Counted from the stretch's first letter, positions 17,142-25,879 are shown. The stretch: 64,000 nucleotides of DNA from Gordonibacter pamelaeae (GCF_042665095.1 NZ_JBHTBV010000001.1), one strand, 5' to 3'. Program-made: numbers and translations. Notes: a model not told the origin generated them from the letters alone.

Positions 17142-17480
17142 TTATGCGCGCTTCGATGCCGGGGCGTCCTCCACGGCTGCCTCGGCAATTGGGGCGGGGG
17201 CCGGGACGAAGCTGAACTTGAACTCCACGTCGAGTGCCAGCTCGAACTTCGCGATGGTCTCCAGCGTCATGTTCGGCTGGGTGTTCAGCAAGTTGGACAG
17301 GTGCGACTTCGATATGCCCATACGGCGCGCCAGCTCGGTCTTCGAGAGCCCCTGCTCCTGCATGAGCTCCCAGATCATGACGCTGATATCGAGCGCATGG
17401 TCATAGGCGCGCGTGCCCGGCGTGTGGAAGTCCCGCATGAAGGCGCGGTAGTCCCTTGCTTCGATCGGCTCAATCTCCAT
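17142..17480 (-). CDS. XRE-family regulator, antitoxin-like
   Basis: A 112-residue protein. A helix-turn-helix of XRE type lies in the middle (LMQEQGLSKTELARRMGISK, then HLSNLLNTQPNMTLETIAK), preceded by a ~30-residue N-terminal segment and followed by an Ala/Pro tail. This layout is common in HigA-like antitoxins. Its start overlaps the end of a 52-codon upstream frame (17470-17628). The 18-bp palindrome at 17655-17672 lies just upstream of both, fitting an autoregulated two-gene module. Confidence 0.78.
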   Translation of the reverse strand: MEIEPIEARDYRAFMRDFHTPGTRAYDHALDISVMIWELMQEQGLSKTELARRMGISKSHLSNLLNTQPNMTLETIAKFELALDVEFKFSFVPAPAPIAEAAVEDAPASKRA

Positions 17481-17628
17481 CGTATTCCTCCTGTTCCAGC
17501 AGCTCGACGACGAGGCGCTGTTGCCGAACCGCGTTTGCGACGGTGCTGGCGGGGATGTTCCCGGTTCCGCGATGCCCTTGAAACGGATGGAGCAGCACCA
17601 CCGAATCGGCTACGCGGATATGGGCCAT
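17470..17628 (-). CDS. Small 52-residue protein overlapping the XRE gene
   Basis: A short frame: ATG at 17628 preceded by GCGAGGGTG, translating as MAHIRVADSVVLLHPFQGHR and ending in LLEQEEYDGD. It overlaps the XRE start by 11 bases, which suggests coupled translation. It sits where a toxin gene would be in a toxin-antitoxin pair, but it is shorter than HigB-type toxins (usually ~90 residues) and I see no family motif. It may be a small toxin, a truncated one, or a leader peptide. Confidence 0.5.
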   Translation of the reverse strand: MAHIRVADSVVLLHPFQGHRGTGNIPASTVANAVRQQRLVVELLEQEEYDGD

Positions 17629-17654
17629 CACCCTCGCAGGGCTTGAATCTCATT

Positions 17655-17672
17655 GTTCATTTATAAATGAAC
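17655..17672. promoter_or_regulatory. Perfect 18-bp palindrome, probable XRE operator
   Basis: GTTCATTTATAAATGAAC is an exact palindrome 26 bases upstream of the small 52-residue frame. Its AT-rich centre could overlap the promoter of the XRE module. Autoregulation by the XRE protein is the simplest reading. Confidence 0.65.
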
Positions 17673-17691
17673 TCATGCTAGGATACTATAT

Positions 17692-17820
17692 CATGGCAAG
17701 TGCCAAGAATGCACTGTGTTCTTCGCGTTGCAGCAGGTGCTGCCCGAGCTGCGCGACCCGGAATATATGAAGCCTTTGTTCAAGCGCAACGGCATCGAGG
17801 TCATGCTCGTGGCTTTCTGA
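17692..17820 (+). pseudogene. Possible C-terminal gene remnant without start
   Basis: A 42-codon frame reads HGKCQECTVFFALQQVLPEL, then RDPEYMKPLFKRNGIEVMLV and AF before a TGA. The composition is protein-like, with two Cys and no runs typical of shadow frames. There is no ATG and no ribosome binding site; the frame is closed upstream by a stop at the palindrome. It looks like the tail of a gene that has lost its front. I do not recognise the family. Confidence 0.3.
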
Positions 17821-17954
17821 GCGCCGTGGTGCCGGCCGGGCCGGCGAGGGGCTTCGCCGCGCCTCGGCACCCGCCCGTCGGCCGCGACCGGGCGACGGGG
17901 CCCCGCTCGCTGGGAATTTCGCCGTTTTCGGCGCGCCTCGCCGGATCCTGCACC

Positions 17955-18099
17955 TATAATCCAACCACTTTAGTGCGCGAAAGCGCCCATGCCGAAACGG
18001 CTTCTCATCGGATTGCCGGGGCTTCCCGGGCAATCGGTGGAATCTTTTTCGGCAACGGCACTGCGCGAGGGGGATTCACCAGCAGAAAAGAGGTTGCCA
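17955..18099 (+). promoter_or_regulatory. Promoter and structured leader of the second AGCS gene
   Basis: A perfect TATAAT lies at 17955-17960, giving a leader of about 135 bases. The leader contains a small hairpin (GCGCGAAAGCGC) and a larger inverted repeat GATTGCC/GGCAATC near 18014-18040, followed by a T5 run. This resembles a terminator/attenuator arrangement. It matches no riboswitch class that I recognise. Confidence 0.45.
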
Positions 18100-19515
18100 A
18101 TGGACATCGTCCAGCTCATCACCGATATCGACGCGTTCGTGTGGGGACCGCCGATGATCGTGATCCTTCTGGGATCGCACCTGTTCCTGACATTCCGCAC
18201 GGGCTTCATCCAGCGCAAGCTGCCCACGGCCATCAAGCTGTCGGTGACGAAGGACCCGGATGCCCCGGGCGACATCAGCCAGTTCGGCGCACTGTGCACG
18301 GCGCTGTCGGCCACCATCGGCACGGGCAACATCGTGGGCGTGGCAACCGCTATCCTGGCCGGAGGGCCCGGCGCCGTGCTGTGGATGTGGCTCACCGGCG
18401 TGTTCGGCATGGCCACGAAGTACTCCGAGACGTTCGCGGCCGTGAAGTACCGCGTGAAGGACCACAACGGCAACATGCTCGGCGGCGCGATGTACGCGTG
18501 GCGCCGCGCGTTCGAGAAGGACGGCAAGACGCCGTGGTGGGGCCTGCTGGGTGCCGGGGCGTTCGCGCTGTTCGCCGCTATCGCCTCGTTCGGCATCGGC
18601 TCGGCCGTGCAGTCCAGCGCCATGACGGGCATCATCATGTCGAATTTCCCGGGCATTCCCGCATGGGGCATCGGCCTGGCCATCGTCATCATGGTGTCCA
18701 TCGTCATCTTCGGCGGCGTGAAGGTCATCTCGAAGGTGTGCGAGAAGCTCGTGCCGTTCATGGCCATCGCCTACGCGTGGGGCTGCGTCGTCATCATTGG
18801 CATGAACTGGGAGTACGTATGGCCCGCCATCTGCCTCATCTTCGAGTGCGCCTTCACGCCGAAGGCGGCGTTCGGCGGCGCGGTGGGCAGCGGCATCATG
18901 ATGGCGCTGCAGTTCGGTTGCGCCCGCGGCCTGTTCTCCAACGAGTCGGGCCTGGGCTCGGCGCCCATCGTGGCATCGGCGGCCTCCACGCGCAACCCGG
19001 CGCGCCAGGCGCTCGTGTCCATGACCGGCACGTTCTGGGACACCGTGGTCATCTGCGCGCTCACGGGCATCGTGCTGGTGTCAACGCTCATCGCCAACCC
19101 CGGCATCCTGGAGTCCGGCCAGGTCAAGGCCGGTGCCGACCTGACGAGCGCCGCTTTCGCGTCCATTCCCTACGTGGGCACGCCCATCCTGGTCATCGGC
19201 ATGATCCTGTTCGCGTACTCCACGATCCTCGGCTGGTCGTACTACGGCAACCGCTGCGCCGCGTACCTGTTCGGCAAGCATGCCGTGCGCCCCTACCAGG
19301 TGCTCTACGTTCTCGTGGCGTTTTTGGGAGCCATCGGCATCGGCGATTTGGTGTGGACCATCTCCGACATCACGAACGCGCTCATGGCCGTGCCGAACAT
19401 CATCGTGGTGCTCATGCTGTCGGGCCTGATCGCACGCGAGACCAAGCACTATGTGTGGGACAAGAACCTGGACGAGGTGGACGAGACGCCCATACCCGTG
19501 CTGGCGTCGAAGTAG
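18100..19515 (+). CDS. AGCS-family alanine/glycine:cation symporter, second copy
   Basis: A 471-residue paralogue of the symporter at 15695, alignable over its whole length with long identical blocks (GTGSAVQ-like GIGSAVQSSAMTGII, GLFSNESGLGSAP, ILGWSYYGNRC). It imports small neutral amino acids with a cation. The start at 18100 (MDIVQLITDID) has AAGAGG 6 bases upstream; the frame extends to 17989 without a signal. The two copies flank the XRE module, which suggests an old tandem duplication separated later, or insertion of the module between them. A terminator follows at 19575-19602. Confidence 0.92.
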   Translation: MDIVQLITDIDAFVWGPPMIVILLGSHLFLTFRTGFIQRKLPTAIKLSVTKDPDAPGDISQFGALCTALSATIGTGNIVGVATAILAGGPGAVLWMWLTGVFGMATKYSETFAAVKYRVKDHNGNMLGGAMYAWRRAFEKDGKTPWWGLLGAGAFALFAAIASFGIGSAVQSSAMTGIIMSNFPGIPAWGIGLAIVIMVSIVIFGGVKVISKVCEKLVPFMAIAYAWGCVVIIGMNWEYVWPAICLIFECAFTPKAAFGGAVGSGIMMALQFGCARGLFSNESGLGSAPIVASAASTRNPARQALVSMTGTFWDTVVICALTGIVLVSTLIANPGILESGQVKAGADLTSAAFASIPYVGTPILVIGMILFAYSTILGWSYYGNRCAAYLFGKHAVRPYQVLYVLVAFLGAIGIGDLVWTISDITNALMAVPNIIVVLMLSGLIARETKHYVWDKNLDEVDETPIPVLASK

Positions 19516-19574
19516 CCCGTGCACGGGTGGCGCGGGCCGTCGGGCCGGCACGTTCAATGATCTGCTGAACCACG

Positions 19575-19602
19575 GAGGGAGGGCGAGCGGTCGCCCTCCC
19601 TC
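19575..19602 (+). terminator. Terminator after the second AGCS gene
   Basis: A perfect 12-bp stem (19575-19586 with 19591-19602, GAGGGAGGGCGA) with a GCGG loop, 60 bases after the stop codon, followed by GCCTTATAAT. Confidence 0.75.
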
Positions 19603-19606
19603 GCCT

Positions 19607-19612
19607 TATAAT
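19607..19612 (+). promoter_or_regulatory. Candidate -10 box for the downstream membrane protein
   Basis: TATAAT directly after the terminator stem and about 114 bases before the next start codon. No good -35 was found because the terminator occupies that position. Confidence 0.35.
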
Positions 19613-19725
19613 CGAAGCGCTTTGCAGCGCGCCGGCCGAGGGGGCGGCGCGCTTCCCGTCCTCCGGCCGGCCCTTGCCGCTCCGGGGCGGGGTACCGTAT
19701 CCAGCGTTTCGAAAGGAAGTCCAGC

Positions 19726-20139
19726 ATGTCCGGTTCCCAGAAGGCCTTGAAGGTCGTTTCCCTGCTCCTTATCATCTACGCCGTGGTCATGACGGCGTTC
19801 GGCATCTTCCTCGTGGCGGGCGGCTCGTTTCTGGCCGGCGAGACCATCGACGTGAACGGCACCGCGGAGGCGGCCAACGTCATGGCCGCGGCGCTGGGCG
19901 GCGGCACCATCGTCGGCGGCATCGTCGACCTGGTCATCGGCCTGCTGGGCCTGCGCGGCGCGAAGAACCCGCGCAAGGTGGGGCCGTTCTTCGTGCTGTG
20001 CATCATCGGGCTCGTGTTGGGCCTCGTGGGCCTGGGCATGTCCCTCGCGCAGGGCACGTTCGACCTGTGGTCGCTCGTCAGCGTCGTTATCGTGGCCGTG
20101 TGCCTGTACCTGTCCGCGCAGGTGAAGAAGCAGGCGTAG
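19726..20139 (+). CDS. Small membrane protein, four predicted helices
   Basis: A 137-residue hydrophobic protein with four membrane segments: VVSLLLIIYAVVMTAFGIFLVA, the GGGTIVGGIVDLVIGLLGL region, FFVLCIIGLVLGLVGLGM and SLVSVVIVAVCLYLSA (each quoted only in part). A short charged loop RGAKNPRK lies between helices 2 and 3. GAAAGGAAG precedes the start. I do not recognise a named family. It stands alone between two terminators, so its neighbours say little about its job. Confidence 0.75.
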   Translation: MSGSQKALKVVSLLLIIYAVVMTAFGIFLVAGGSFLAGETIDVNGTAEAANVMAAALGGGTIVGGIVDLVIGLLGLRGAKNPRKVGPFFVLCIIGLVLGLVGLGMSLAQGTFDLWSLVSVVIVAVCLYLSAQVKKQA

Positions 20140-20269
20140 GCCGCGCGCACGACGCGGCGAGGGCTTGGCGCTGCTGCGCGTGCGGGATGCGGGCGCCCCT
20201 GCCGGTCGGGCGCGCTTGCGGGAGCCCCTGGTTCCGGCGCGCGTCGCAGGCGTTTGAGGGTTTCGCGTG

Positions 20270-20302
20270 AACGGCCTCCCTTCCCGATGAAGCGGAGGCC
20301 GT
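20270..20302 (+). terminator. Hairpin terminator before the P-type ATPase gene
   Basis: A 10-bp perfect stem AACGGCCTCC/GGAGGCCGTT (20270-20279, 20293-20302), extended by CGCG on both sides. A TAGAAT box at 20320-20325 just after it is a candidate -10 for the next gene. Confidence 0.65.
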
Positions 20303-20398
20303 TTCGCGTGGGGGTGCCGTAGAATGGGCGCAAGCAAGCGGGCGGGCGGCTTCCCGAATGGGCCGTCTGCCGGACCAGTAAGAGAGCGGGAGCAGAGC

Positions 20399-22744
20399 AT
20401 GGCCGAGGAACCCAGGGGGCTGACCGCCGCGGAGGTGGCCGAGCGCGTGGCGCGCGGCGACGTGAACGCCGACGTGGACGTGAAGACGCGCTCCGTGCGC
20501 CAGATCGTGCGGGAGAACGTCTGCACGCTGTTCAACGCCATCAACGTGATCTTGGCGGTGTTCGTGCTGTTCACCGGCTCGTACAAGAACATGCTGTTCA
20601 TGATCGTCATCGTGAGCAACGTGATTATCGGCATCGTGCAGGAGATACGCTCGAAGATCACCACCGACCGCCTGAGCATCGTGGCGGGCTCGCACGCCAC
20701 GGTCGTCCGCGACGGCGCGCGCAAGGAGGTGGCGCTGCACGACATCGTGCGCGACGACGTGGTGGTGCTCGGCCGCGGCGACCAGGTGCCGGCCGACGCC
20801 GTGGTGGTGTCCGGCGAGGCCGACGTGAACGAGAGCTTGCTCACCGGCGAGAGCAACCTCATAAAGAAGGCTCCCGGCGCCGAGCTCATGAGCGGCTCGT
20901 TCGTGAACGCCGGCACCGTGTGCGCCCGGGTGGTGCACGTGGGCCACGAGAACTACGCGGCGAAGATCAGCGCCGAGGCCAAGCAGCACAAGAAGGTCAA
21001 CTCCGAGATCATGAACAGCCTGAACAGCATCATCAAGTTCGTGAGCTGCGTTATCTTCCCCGTGGGGGCGCTGCTGTTCGCGCGCATGTTCTTCAGCGGC
21101 GAGGGGGTGGCGCTGGACCAGGCCATCCTGTCCACGGTGGCGGCGCTCGTGGGCATGATCCCCGAGGGGCTCATCCTGCTCACGTCCACGGTGCTGGCCG
21201 TGGCCGTGGTGCGTCTGGCCAAGAGCAAAGTGCTGGTGCAGCAGCTCTACTGCATCGAGACGCTCGCGCGCGTGGACACGCTGTGCCTGGACAAGACGGG
21301 CACCATCACCACGGGGGCCATGGAGGTGGCGGCCGTGGTGCCCGTAGAGGGCGCCGACGCGGGCGAGCTGGACCGGGCGCTGGCCTCGCTCGCCGCGGCG
21401 GACGACGACCCGAACGAGACGGCGCAGGCCGTCGCCGCATACTATGCCGCGCGTCCTGCCGTGCGCCCGCTCGCACCCGTGCGCACGGTGCCGTTCTCGT
21501 CCGATAAGAAGTGGTCGGGCGCGGCCTTCGAGGGGCGTGCCTACGTCATGGGAGCCGGCCGGTTCGTGATGGGCGACGCGTTCGACGCGTTCGAGGGGCA
21601 GGCGGGCGAGCTGGCCGCCACGGCGCGCGTGCTCGCCGTGGCGCGCGCGGAGGGCTTCGACGCCGACGGCGCCATCGTGGGCGCGCCGGCGCTGCTCGGG
21701 TTCGTGTGCATCCACGACCAGATACGCGCCACGGCCGCCCAGACCATCGGCTACTTCAAGGACCAGGGCGTGACCGTGAACGTGATCTCCGGCGACGACC
21801 CGCGCACGGTGGCGGGCATCGCGGCCCAGGTGGGCGTGGACGGCGCGGACGAGTACGTGGACGCCACGACGCTCGAGACGCCCGAGCAGGTGGCCGACGC
21901 CGTGCGCCGCTACCACGTGTTCGGCCGCGTGAAGCCCGAGCAGAAGAAGCAGTTCGTCATCGCGCTGCAGGAACAGGGCCACGTGGTGGCCATGACCGGC
22001 GACGGCGTGAACGACACGCTGGCCCTCAAGCAGGCCGACTGCTCGGTGGCCATGGCCGCCGGCTCCGACGCGGCGCGCAACGTGGCCCAGCTCGTGCTCG
22101 TGGACAACGACTTCGCCAGCATGCCCAAGGTGGTGGCGGAAGGGCGGCGCTCCATCAACAACCTGCAGCGCTCGGCGTCGCTGTTCCTGGTGAAGACGCT
22201 CTTGTCCATGTCGTTGGCGGTGCTGTTCGTGCTGCTGCCGTGGCAGTACCCGTTCCAGCCCATCCAGATGACGCTCATCAGCGCGTTCACCATCGGCATC
22301 CCGTCGTTCGTGCTGGCGCTCGAGCCCAACAGGGACCGCATCCGCGGCCGCTTCCTGGAGAACGTCATCGTGAAGTCCATCCCCGGCGCCGTGTGCGCGG
22401 TGCTGGGTGTGCTGGCCGTGAACGCGGTGGGCCGCCTGGCGCTGGGCCTGGGCTACGGCCAGGTGTCCACGCTGTGCGTGCTCCTGGTGGCCTGGGTGGG
22501 CGTCATGCTCATCGTCCGGCTGTCCGTGCCGTTCACGCCCATCCGCAGCGCGCTTCTGGTCGTGGTGGTGGGCGGCACGGTGCTCGGCGCGACGCTGTTC
22601 CACGGGCTGTTCGGCATCGTGCCGTTCACCGTTCCCATGGCCGTGCTGTTCGCCGCCTGCGCCGTTGCCGCCGCGGCGCTGTTCCACTGGCTGTACGGCG
22701 TGCTCGGCCGCTGGCACGAGGCCCGGCTGGCCCGCGAGGCGTGA
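20399..22744 (+). CDS. Cation-translocating P-type ATPase (CtpE-like)
   Basis: A 781-residue P-type ATPase pumping a cation across the membrane. Visible landmarks: the actuator TGES at residues 149-152, PEGL in transmembrane helix 4 (residues 255-258), the phosphorylated Asp298 in DKTGTIT, and the hinge GDGVND. PEGL rather than CPC argues against a transition-metal P1B pump. The size and layout resemble actinobacterial CtpE, linked to calcium in Mycobacterium; the ion here is an inference. The start at 20399 has GGGAG 7 bases upstream, whereas the frame from 20324 overlaps the promoter. Confidence 0.88.
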   Translation: MAEEPRGLTAAEVAERVARGDVNADVDVKTRSVRQIVRENVCTLFNAINVILAVFVLFTGSYKNMLFMIVIVSNVIIGIVQEIRSKITTDRLSIVAGSHATVVRDGARKEVALHDIVRDDVVVLGRGDQVPADAVVVSGEADVNESLLTGESNLIKKAPGAELMSGSFVNAGTVCARVVHVGHENYAAKISAEAKQHKKVNSEIMNSLNSIIKFVSCVIFPVGALLFARMFFSGEGVALDQAILSTVAALVGMIPEGLILLTSTVLAVAVVRLAKSKVLVQQLYCIETLARVDTLCLDKTGTITTGAMEVAAVVPVEGADAGELDRALASLAAADDDPNETAQAVAAYYAARPAVRPLAPVRTVPFSSDKKWSGAAFEGRAYVMGAGRFVMGDAFDAFEGQAGELAATARVLAVARAEGFDADGAIVGAPALLGFVCIHDQIRATAAQTIGYFKDQGVTVNVISGDDPRTVAGIAAQVGVDGADEYVDATTLETPEQVADAVRRYHVFGRVKPEQKKQFVIALQEQGHVVAMTGDGVNDTLALKQADCSVAMAAGSDAARNVAQLVLVDNDFASMPKVVAEGRRSINNLQRSASLFLVKTLLSMSLAVLFVLLPWQYPFQPIQMTLISAFTIGIPSFVLALEPNRDRIRGRFLENVIVKSIPGAVCAVLGVLAVNAVGRLALGLGYGQVSTLCVLLVAWVGVMLIVRLSVPFTPIRSALLVVVVGGTVLGATLFHGLFGIVPFTVPMAVLFAACAVAAAALFHWLYGVLGRWHEARLAREA

Positions 22745-22818
22745 ACGGCGCCCCTTTCCCCTGCGGCGTTGCGGTATGATGGCGGGCGAAGGAAGCGACG
22801 AAGGGAAGCGGTGGGCTC

Positions 22819-24120
22819 ATGGGCCGGTTGGCGATCATAGGCGGCGGGGCGGCGGGGCTGGCGGCGGCTGTGACGGCTGCGCGCGAGCTGCGCCTGCTCG
22901 GCGTTCCCGGCGACGTGGCGGTGTACGAGGCTGACGAGCGGGTGGGGCGCTCCATCCTGGCCACGGGCAACGGGCGGTGCAACTTCTCGAACGCGCGCAT
23001 CGACGCGGGGGCCTACCGCAACGCGGCGTTCGTGGAAGCGGCCCTCGGGGCGTTGGCGGCGTGTTCGGAGGAGATGGCCGGCCTGGCGCCGGAAGGGACC
23101 TGCGGGGCTGCCGGCCCGGACCCGGTGCATGCGTTCTTCGCCGGCTTGGGCCTCGTGTGGCGCGAGGAGGGCGAGGGGCGTCTCTACCCGCTGGCCAACA
23201 AGGCGACGAGCGTGCTCGACGTGCTGCGGGCGGCTGCGGCGGACTTCGGTGTGGCGGAGGCGTGCGGGCGGCGCGCCGTGCGGCTCGACGTGCCCGACCG
23301 TCCGGGCGGCCGCTTCCACCTCCGCTTCGCCGACGGGACGGTGGGGCACGCCGACGCCGTGGTGCTCGCCACGGGCGGGCGCACGGCGCGCGAGCTGCTG
23401 CCGGAGGGCATCGGCTTTGCCGCTGCGCGCCCGGTGCTCGGGCCGTTGCGCACTGCCACCGACGTGGTGAGGCACCTGAACAACCTGCGCGTGCGCTGCG
23501 CCGTGACGCTTGCGGGGCCCGACGGCGCGCCCAAGGCGCGCGAGGCGGGCGAGCTGCTGTTCCGCGACTACGGCGTGTCGGGCATCGCGGTGTTCAACCT
23601 GTCCCGCTTCGCCGAGCCGGGCGACCGGCTGCTCGTGGACCTGCTGCCGCAGGTGCCCGAGGACGGCTGCGCGGCGTTCCTGCATGCGCGCCGTAGGCGC
23701 CTCGCGTTCGGCGATCGCCCGCTTTCACGCGAGGCATTCCTGCGCGGTATGCTGCTGCCGGCGGTGGCGCGCGCCGTGCTGGAGGAGGCAGGGCTGGCGC
23801 CCGGGGCGCCGCTCGCCAAGCGCGACGTGGCGGTGCTCGCCCGCGCGCTCAAGGCGTTCCCGCTGGAAGTGCGCGGCATAGGCGACGAGCGCCAGTGCCA
23901 GGTGCGGCGCGGAGGCGCGGACGTGGCCGCGTTCGACCCGCGCACGCTCGAGGCCCGCGCCGTGCCCGGCCTGCATGTGGTGGGCGAGGCCTTGGACGTG
24001 GACGCCCCCTGCGGCGGCTACAACCTGCACTGGGCCTGGGCGAGCGGCATGCTGGCGGGACGCGGAGCCGTCGCGCGGCTGACGGGCCTCGATACCGCGA
24101 CGCAGGACGAAAGACGTTAG
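22819..24120 (+). CDS. HI0933/BaiN-family NAD(P)/FAD-dependent oxidoreductase
   Basis: A 433-residue flavoprotein. It has an FAD-binding Rossmann start IIGGGAAGLAAAV at residues 6-18, then ERVGRSILATGNGRCNFSNA, the hallmark of the HI0933/YhiN family, and a C-terminal FAD-contact stretch VVGEALDVDAPCGGYNLHWA. The family includes BaiN of bile-acid-transforming gut bacteria as well as many members of unknown substrate. It lies 10 bases before a second flavoprotein gene and is probably co-transcribed. A TATGAT box near 22771 may be the promoter. Confidence 0.88.
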   Translation: MGRLAIIGGGAAGLAAAVTAARELRLLGVPGDVAVYEADERVGRSILATGNGRCNFSNARIDAGAYRNAAFVEAALGALAACSEEMAGLAPEGTCGAAGPDPVHAFFAGLGLVWREEGEGRLYPLANKATSVLDVLRAAAADFGVAEACGRRAVRLDVPDRPGGRFHLRFADGTVGHADAVVLATGGRTARELLPEGIGFAAARPVLGPLRTATDVVRHLNNLRVRCAVTLAGPDGAPKAREAGELLFRDYGVSGIAVFNLSRFAEPGDRLLVDLLPQVPEDGCAAFLHARRRRLAFGDRPLSREAFLRGMLLPAVARAVLEEAGLAPGAPLAKRDVAVLARALKAFPLEVRGIGDERQCQVRRGGADVAAFDPRTLEARAVPGLHVVGEALDVDAPCGGYNLHWAWASGMLAGRGAVARLTGLDTATQDERR

Positions 24121-24130
24121 GGGGCATCGC

Positions 24131-25879
24131 ATGCTCGAGGTATCCAACGTACGGCTGCCGCTCGACGCAGGGCTGCCGGGCGCGGCGGGCGAGCGGCTCG
24201 TGCGCGGGGCGGCGGCCCGGGCGCTGGGCGCTCCGGCGGCCGAGGTGACGGCGGTGCGCGTGCTCAAGCGCAGCGTGGACGCGCGGAAGAAGCGCGACGT
24301 GCACTTCGTGGCCACCCTCGGCGTGGAGCTGGCGAACGCGGCGGCCGAGGAGCGTGCGCTCACGGAGGCGCAGGCACGCGGCGGCGCGGGAGCCGAGAGG
24401 GGCACGCACGTCAGGCGCCGCGTGCCCTACGAGCCGCTCGCGGTGCCGCGCGCGGGGGCCGACGGCGGGGCGGAGCCGCGCCCGGTGGTGGTGGGCGCGG
24501 GGCCGGCGGGGCTGTTCTGCGCGCTCTACCTGGCGCGCGCCGGGCTACGGCCGCTCGTGCTGGAGCGCGGCGGCGACGTGGACGAGCGCCTGGCCGCCGT
24601 GGCCGCGTTCGACGCCGGCGGCCCGCTCGACCCCTGCACGAACATCCAGTTCGGCGAGGGCGGGGCCGGCACGTTCTCGGACGGCAAGCTCACCACGAAC
24701 ATCAAGAACCCGCTCGCGCCGCACGTGCTGCGGTGGTTCGTGGACGCAGGCGCGCCCGAGGAGATACTCTGGCAGGCGAAGCCCCACATCGGGACCGACC
24801 TCTTGGTGGACGTGGTGCGGCGGATGCGCGGCCAGATAATCGCGGCGGGCGGCGAGGTGCGGTTCAACACGCAGCTCACGGGCCTGCGGTTCGAGGCCGG
24901 CGCGCTCGCCGAGGCAGAGGCGCGCGACGTGCGCACCGGCCGCGCCGAGCGCATCCCCGCGCGGCGCGTCGTGCTGGCGTGCGGGCACTCGGCGCGCGAC
25001 ACGTTCGAGCTCGTGCACGGGGCGGGCCTGGTGCTGGAACAGAAGCCGTTCTCGGTGGGCGTGCGCATCGAGCACCTCCAGCGCGCCGTGGACGAGGCGC
25101 AGTACGGCGCGGCCGCCGCCCATCCGGCGCTCGGCGCGGCCGATTACAAGCTCGCGGTCCACCTGCCGGCGCAAGGCGGCGAAGGGTGCGGCACCGGCGG
25201 GCGCGCCGAGGGGCGCGGCGTGTACACGTTCTGCATGTGCCCGGGCGGGCAGGTGGTGTGCGCGGCCAGCGAGGCGGGCGGCGTGGTGGTGAACGGCATG
25301 AGCCGCTTCGCGCGCGACGGCGAGAACGCGAACAGCGCGCTTCTGGTGGGCGTGGGTCCGGAGGACTTCGGCAGCGACCACCCGCTTGCGGGCGTGGAGC
25401 TGCAGCGCCGCATGGAGCGCGCGGCCTACGAGGCGGCCGTGGCGGCCGGCGGCGCGCCGTATGCGGCACCCGCGCAGACGGTGGGCGATTTCCTGGCCGG
25501 CCGCGCGGGCGGGCCGAGCGCTGCGGTGCGCCCCACCTACGCGCGCGGCGTGGCCTGGTGCGACCTGCGGGACTGCCTGCCGCCGTTCGCGGCCGACGCG
25601 CTGGCCCGCGCGCTGCCGCTGCTCGATGCGAAGCTGCACGGCTTCGCCGACGAGGGTGCCGTCATGACCGGCGTGGAGACGCGCAGCTCCAGCCCCGTGC
25701 GCATCGTGCGGAACGAGGGGCTGCAGGCCGTGATGTCGGGCGCGACGGCGGGCGGGCGCGACGGCGGCAGCGGCCTCTACCCCTGCGGCGAGGGCGCCGG
25801 CTACGCCGGCGGCATCATGAGCGCCGCCTGCGACGGCCTGCGCGTGGCCCAGGCGGTGACGGGGGACGTCGCCCGCTAG
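24131..25879 (+). CDS. FAD-dependent dehydrogenase (COG2509-like)
   Basis: A 582-residue flavoprotein. The N-terminal ~100 residues form a small domain (LKRSVDARKKRDVHFVATL). It is followed by the FAD-binding motif VVVGAGPAGLFCALYLARAG and the family string NIQFGEGGAGTFSDGKLTT. The C-terminus has YPCGEGAGYAGGIMSAA. This is the uncharacterised FAD-dependent dehydrogenase family found across Firmicutes and Actinobacteria; the substrate is unknown. It follows the HI0933-type gene by 10 bases. Its stop codon overlaps the stop of the convergent cobO gene in the four bases CTAG (25876-25879). Confidence 0.85.
   Translation: MLEVSNVRLPLDAGLPGAAGERLVRGAAARALGAPAAEVTAVRVLKRSVDARKKRDVHFVATLGVELANAAAEERALTEAQARGGAGAERGTHVRRRVPYEPLAVPRAGADGGAEPRPVVVGAGPAGLFCALYLARAGLRPLVLERGGDVDERLAAVAAFDAGGPLDPCTNIQFGEGGAGTFSDGKLTTNIKNPLAPHVLRWFVDAGAPEEILWQAKPHIGTDLLVDVVRRMRGQIIAAGGEVRFNTQLTGLRFEAGALAEAEARDVRTGRAERIPARRVVLACGHSARDTFELVHGAGLVLEQKPFSVGVRIEHLQRAVDEAQYGAAAAHPALGAADYKLAVHLPAQGGEGCGTGGRAEGRGVYTFCMCPGGQVVCAASEAGGVVVNGMSRFARDGENANSALLVGVGPEDFGSDHPLAGVELQRRMERAAYEAAVAAGGAPYAAPAQTVGDFLAGRAGGPSAAVRPTYARGVAWCDLRDCLPPFAADALARALPLLDAKLHGFADEGAVMTGVETRSSSPVRIVRNEGLQAVMSGATAGGRDGGSGLYPCGEGAGYAGGIMSAACDGLRVAQAVTGDVAR

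Noticed and set aside
17686..18033. 115-codon minus-strand frame upstream of the second AGCS gene
   Set aside because: Arg/Pro-rich shadow without a ribosome binding site; it covers promoter and leader DNA.
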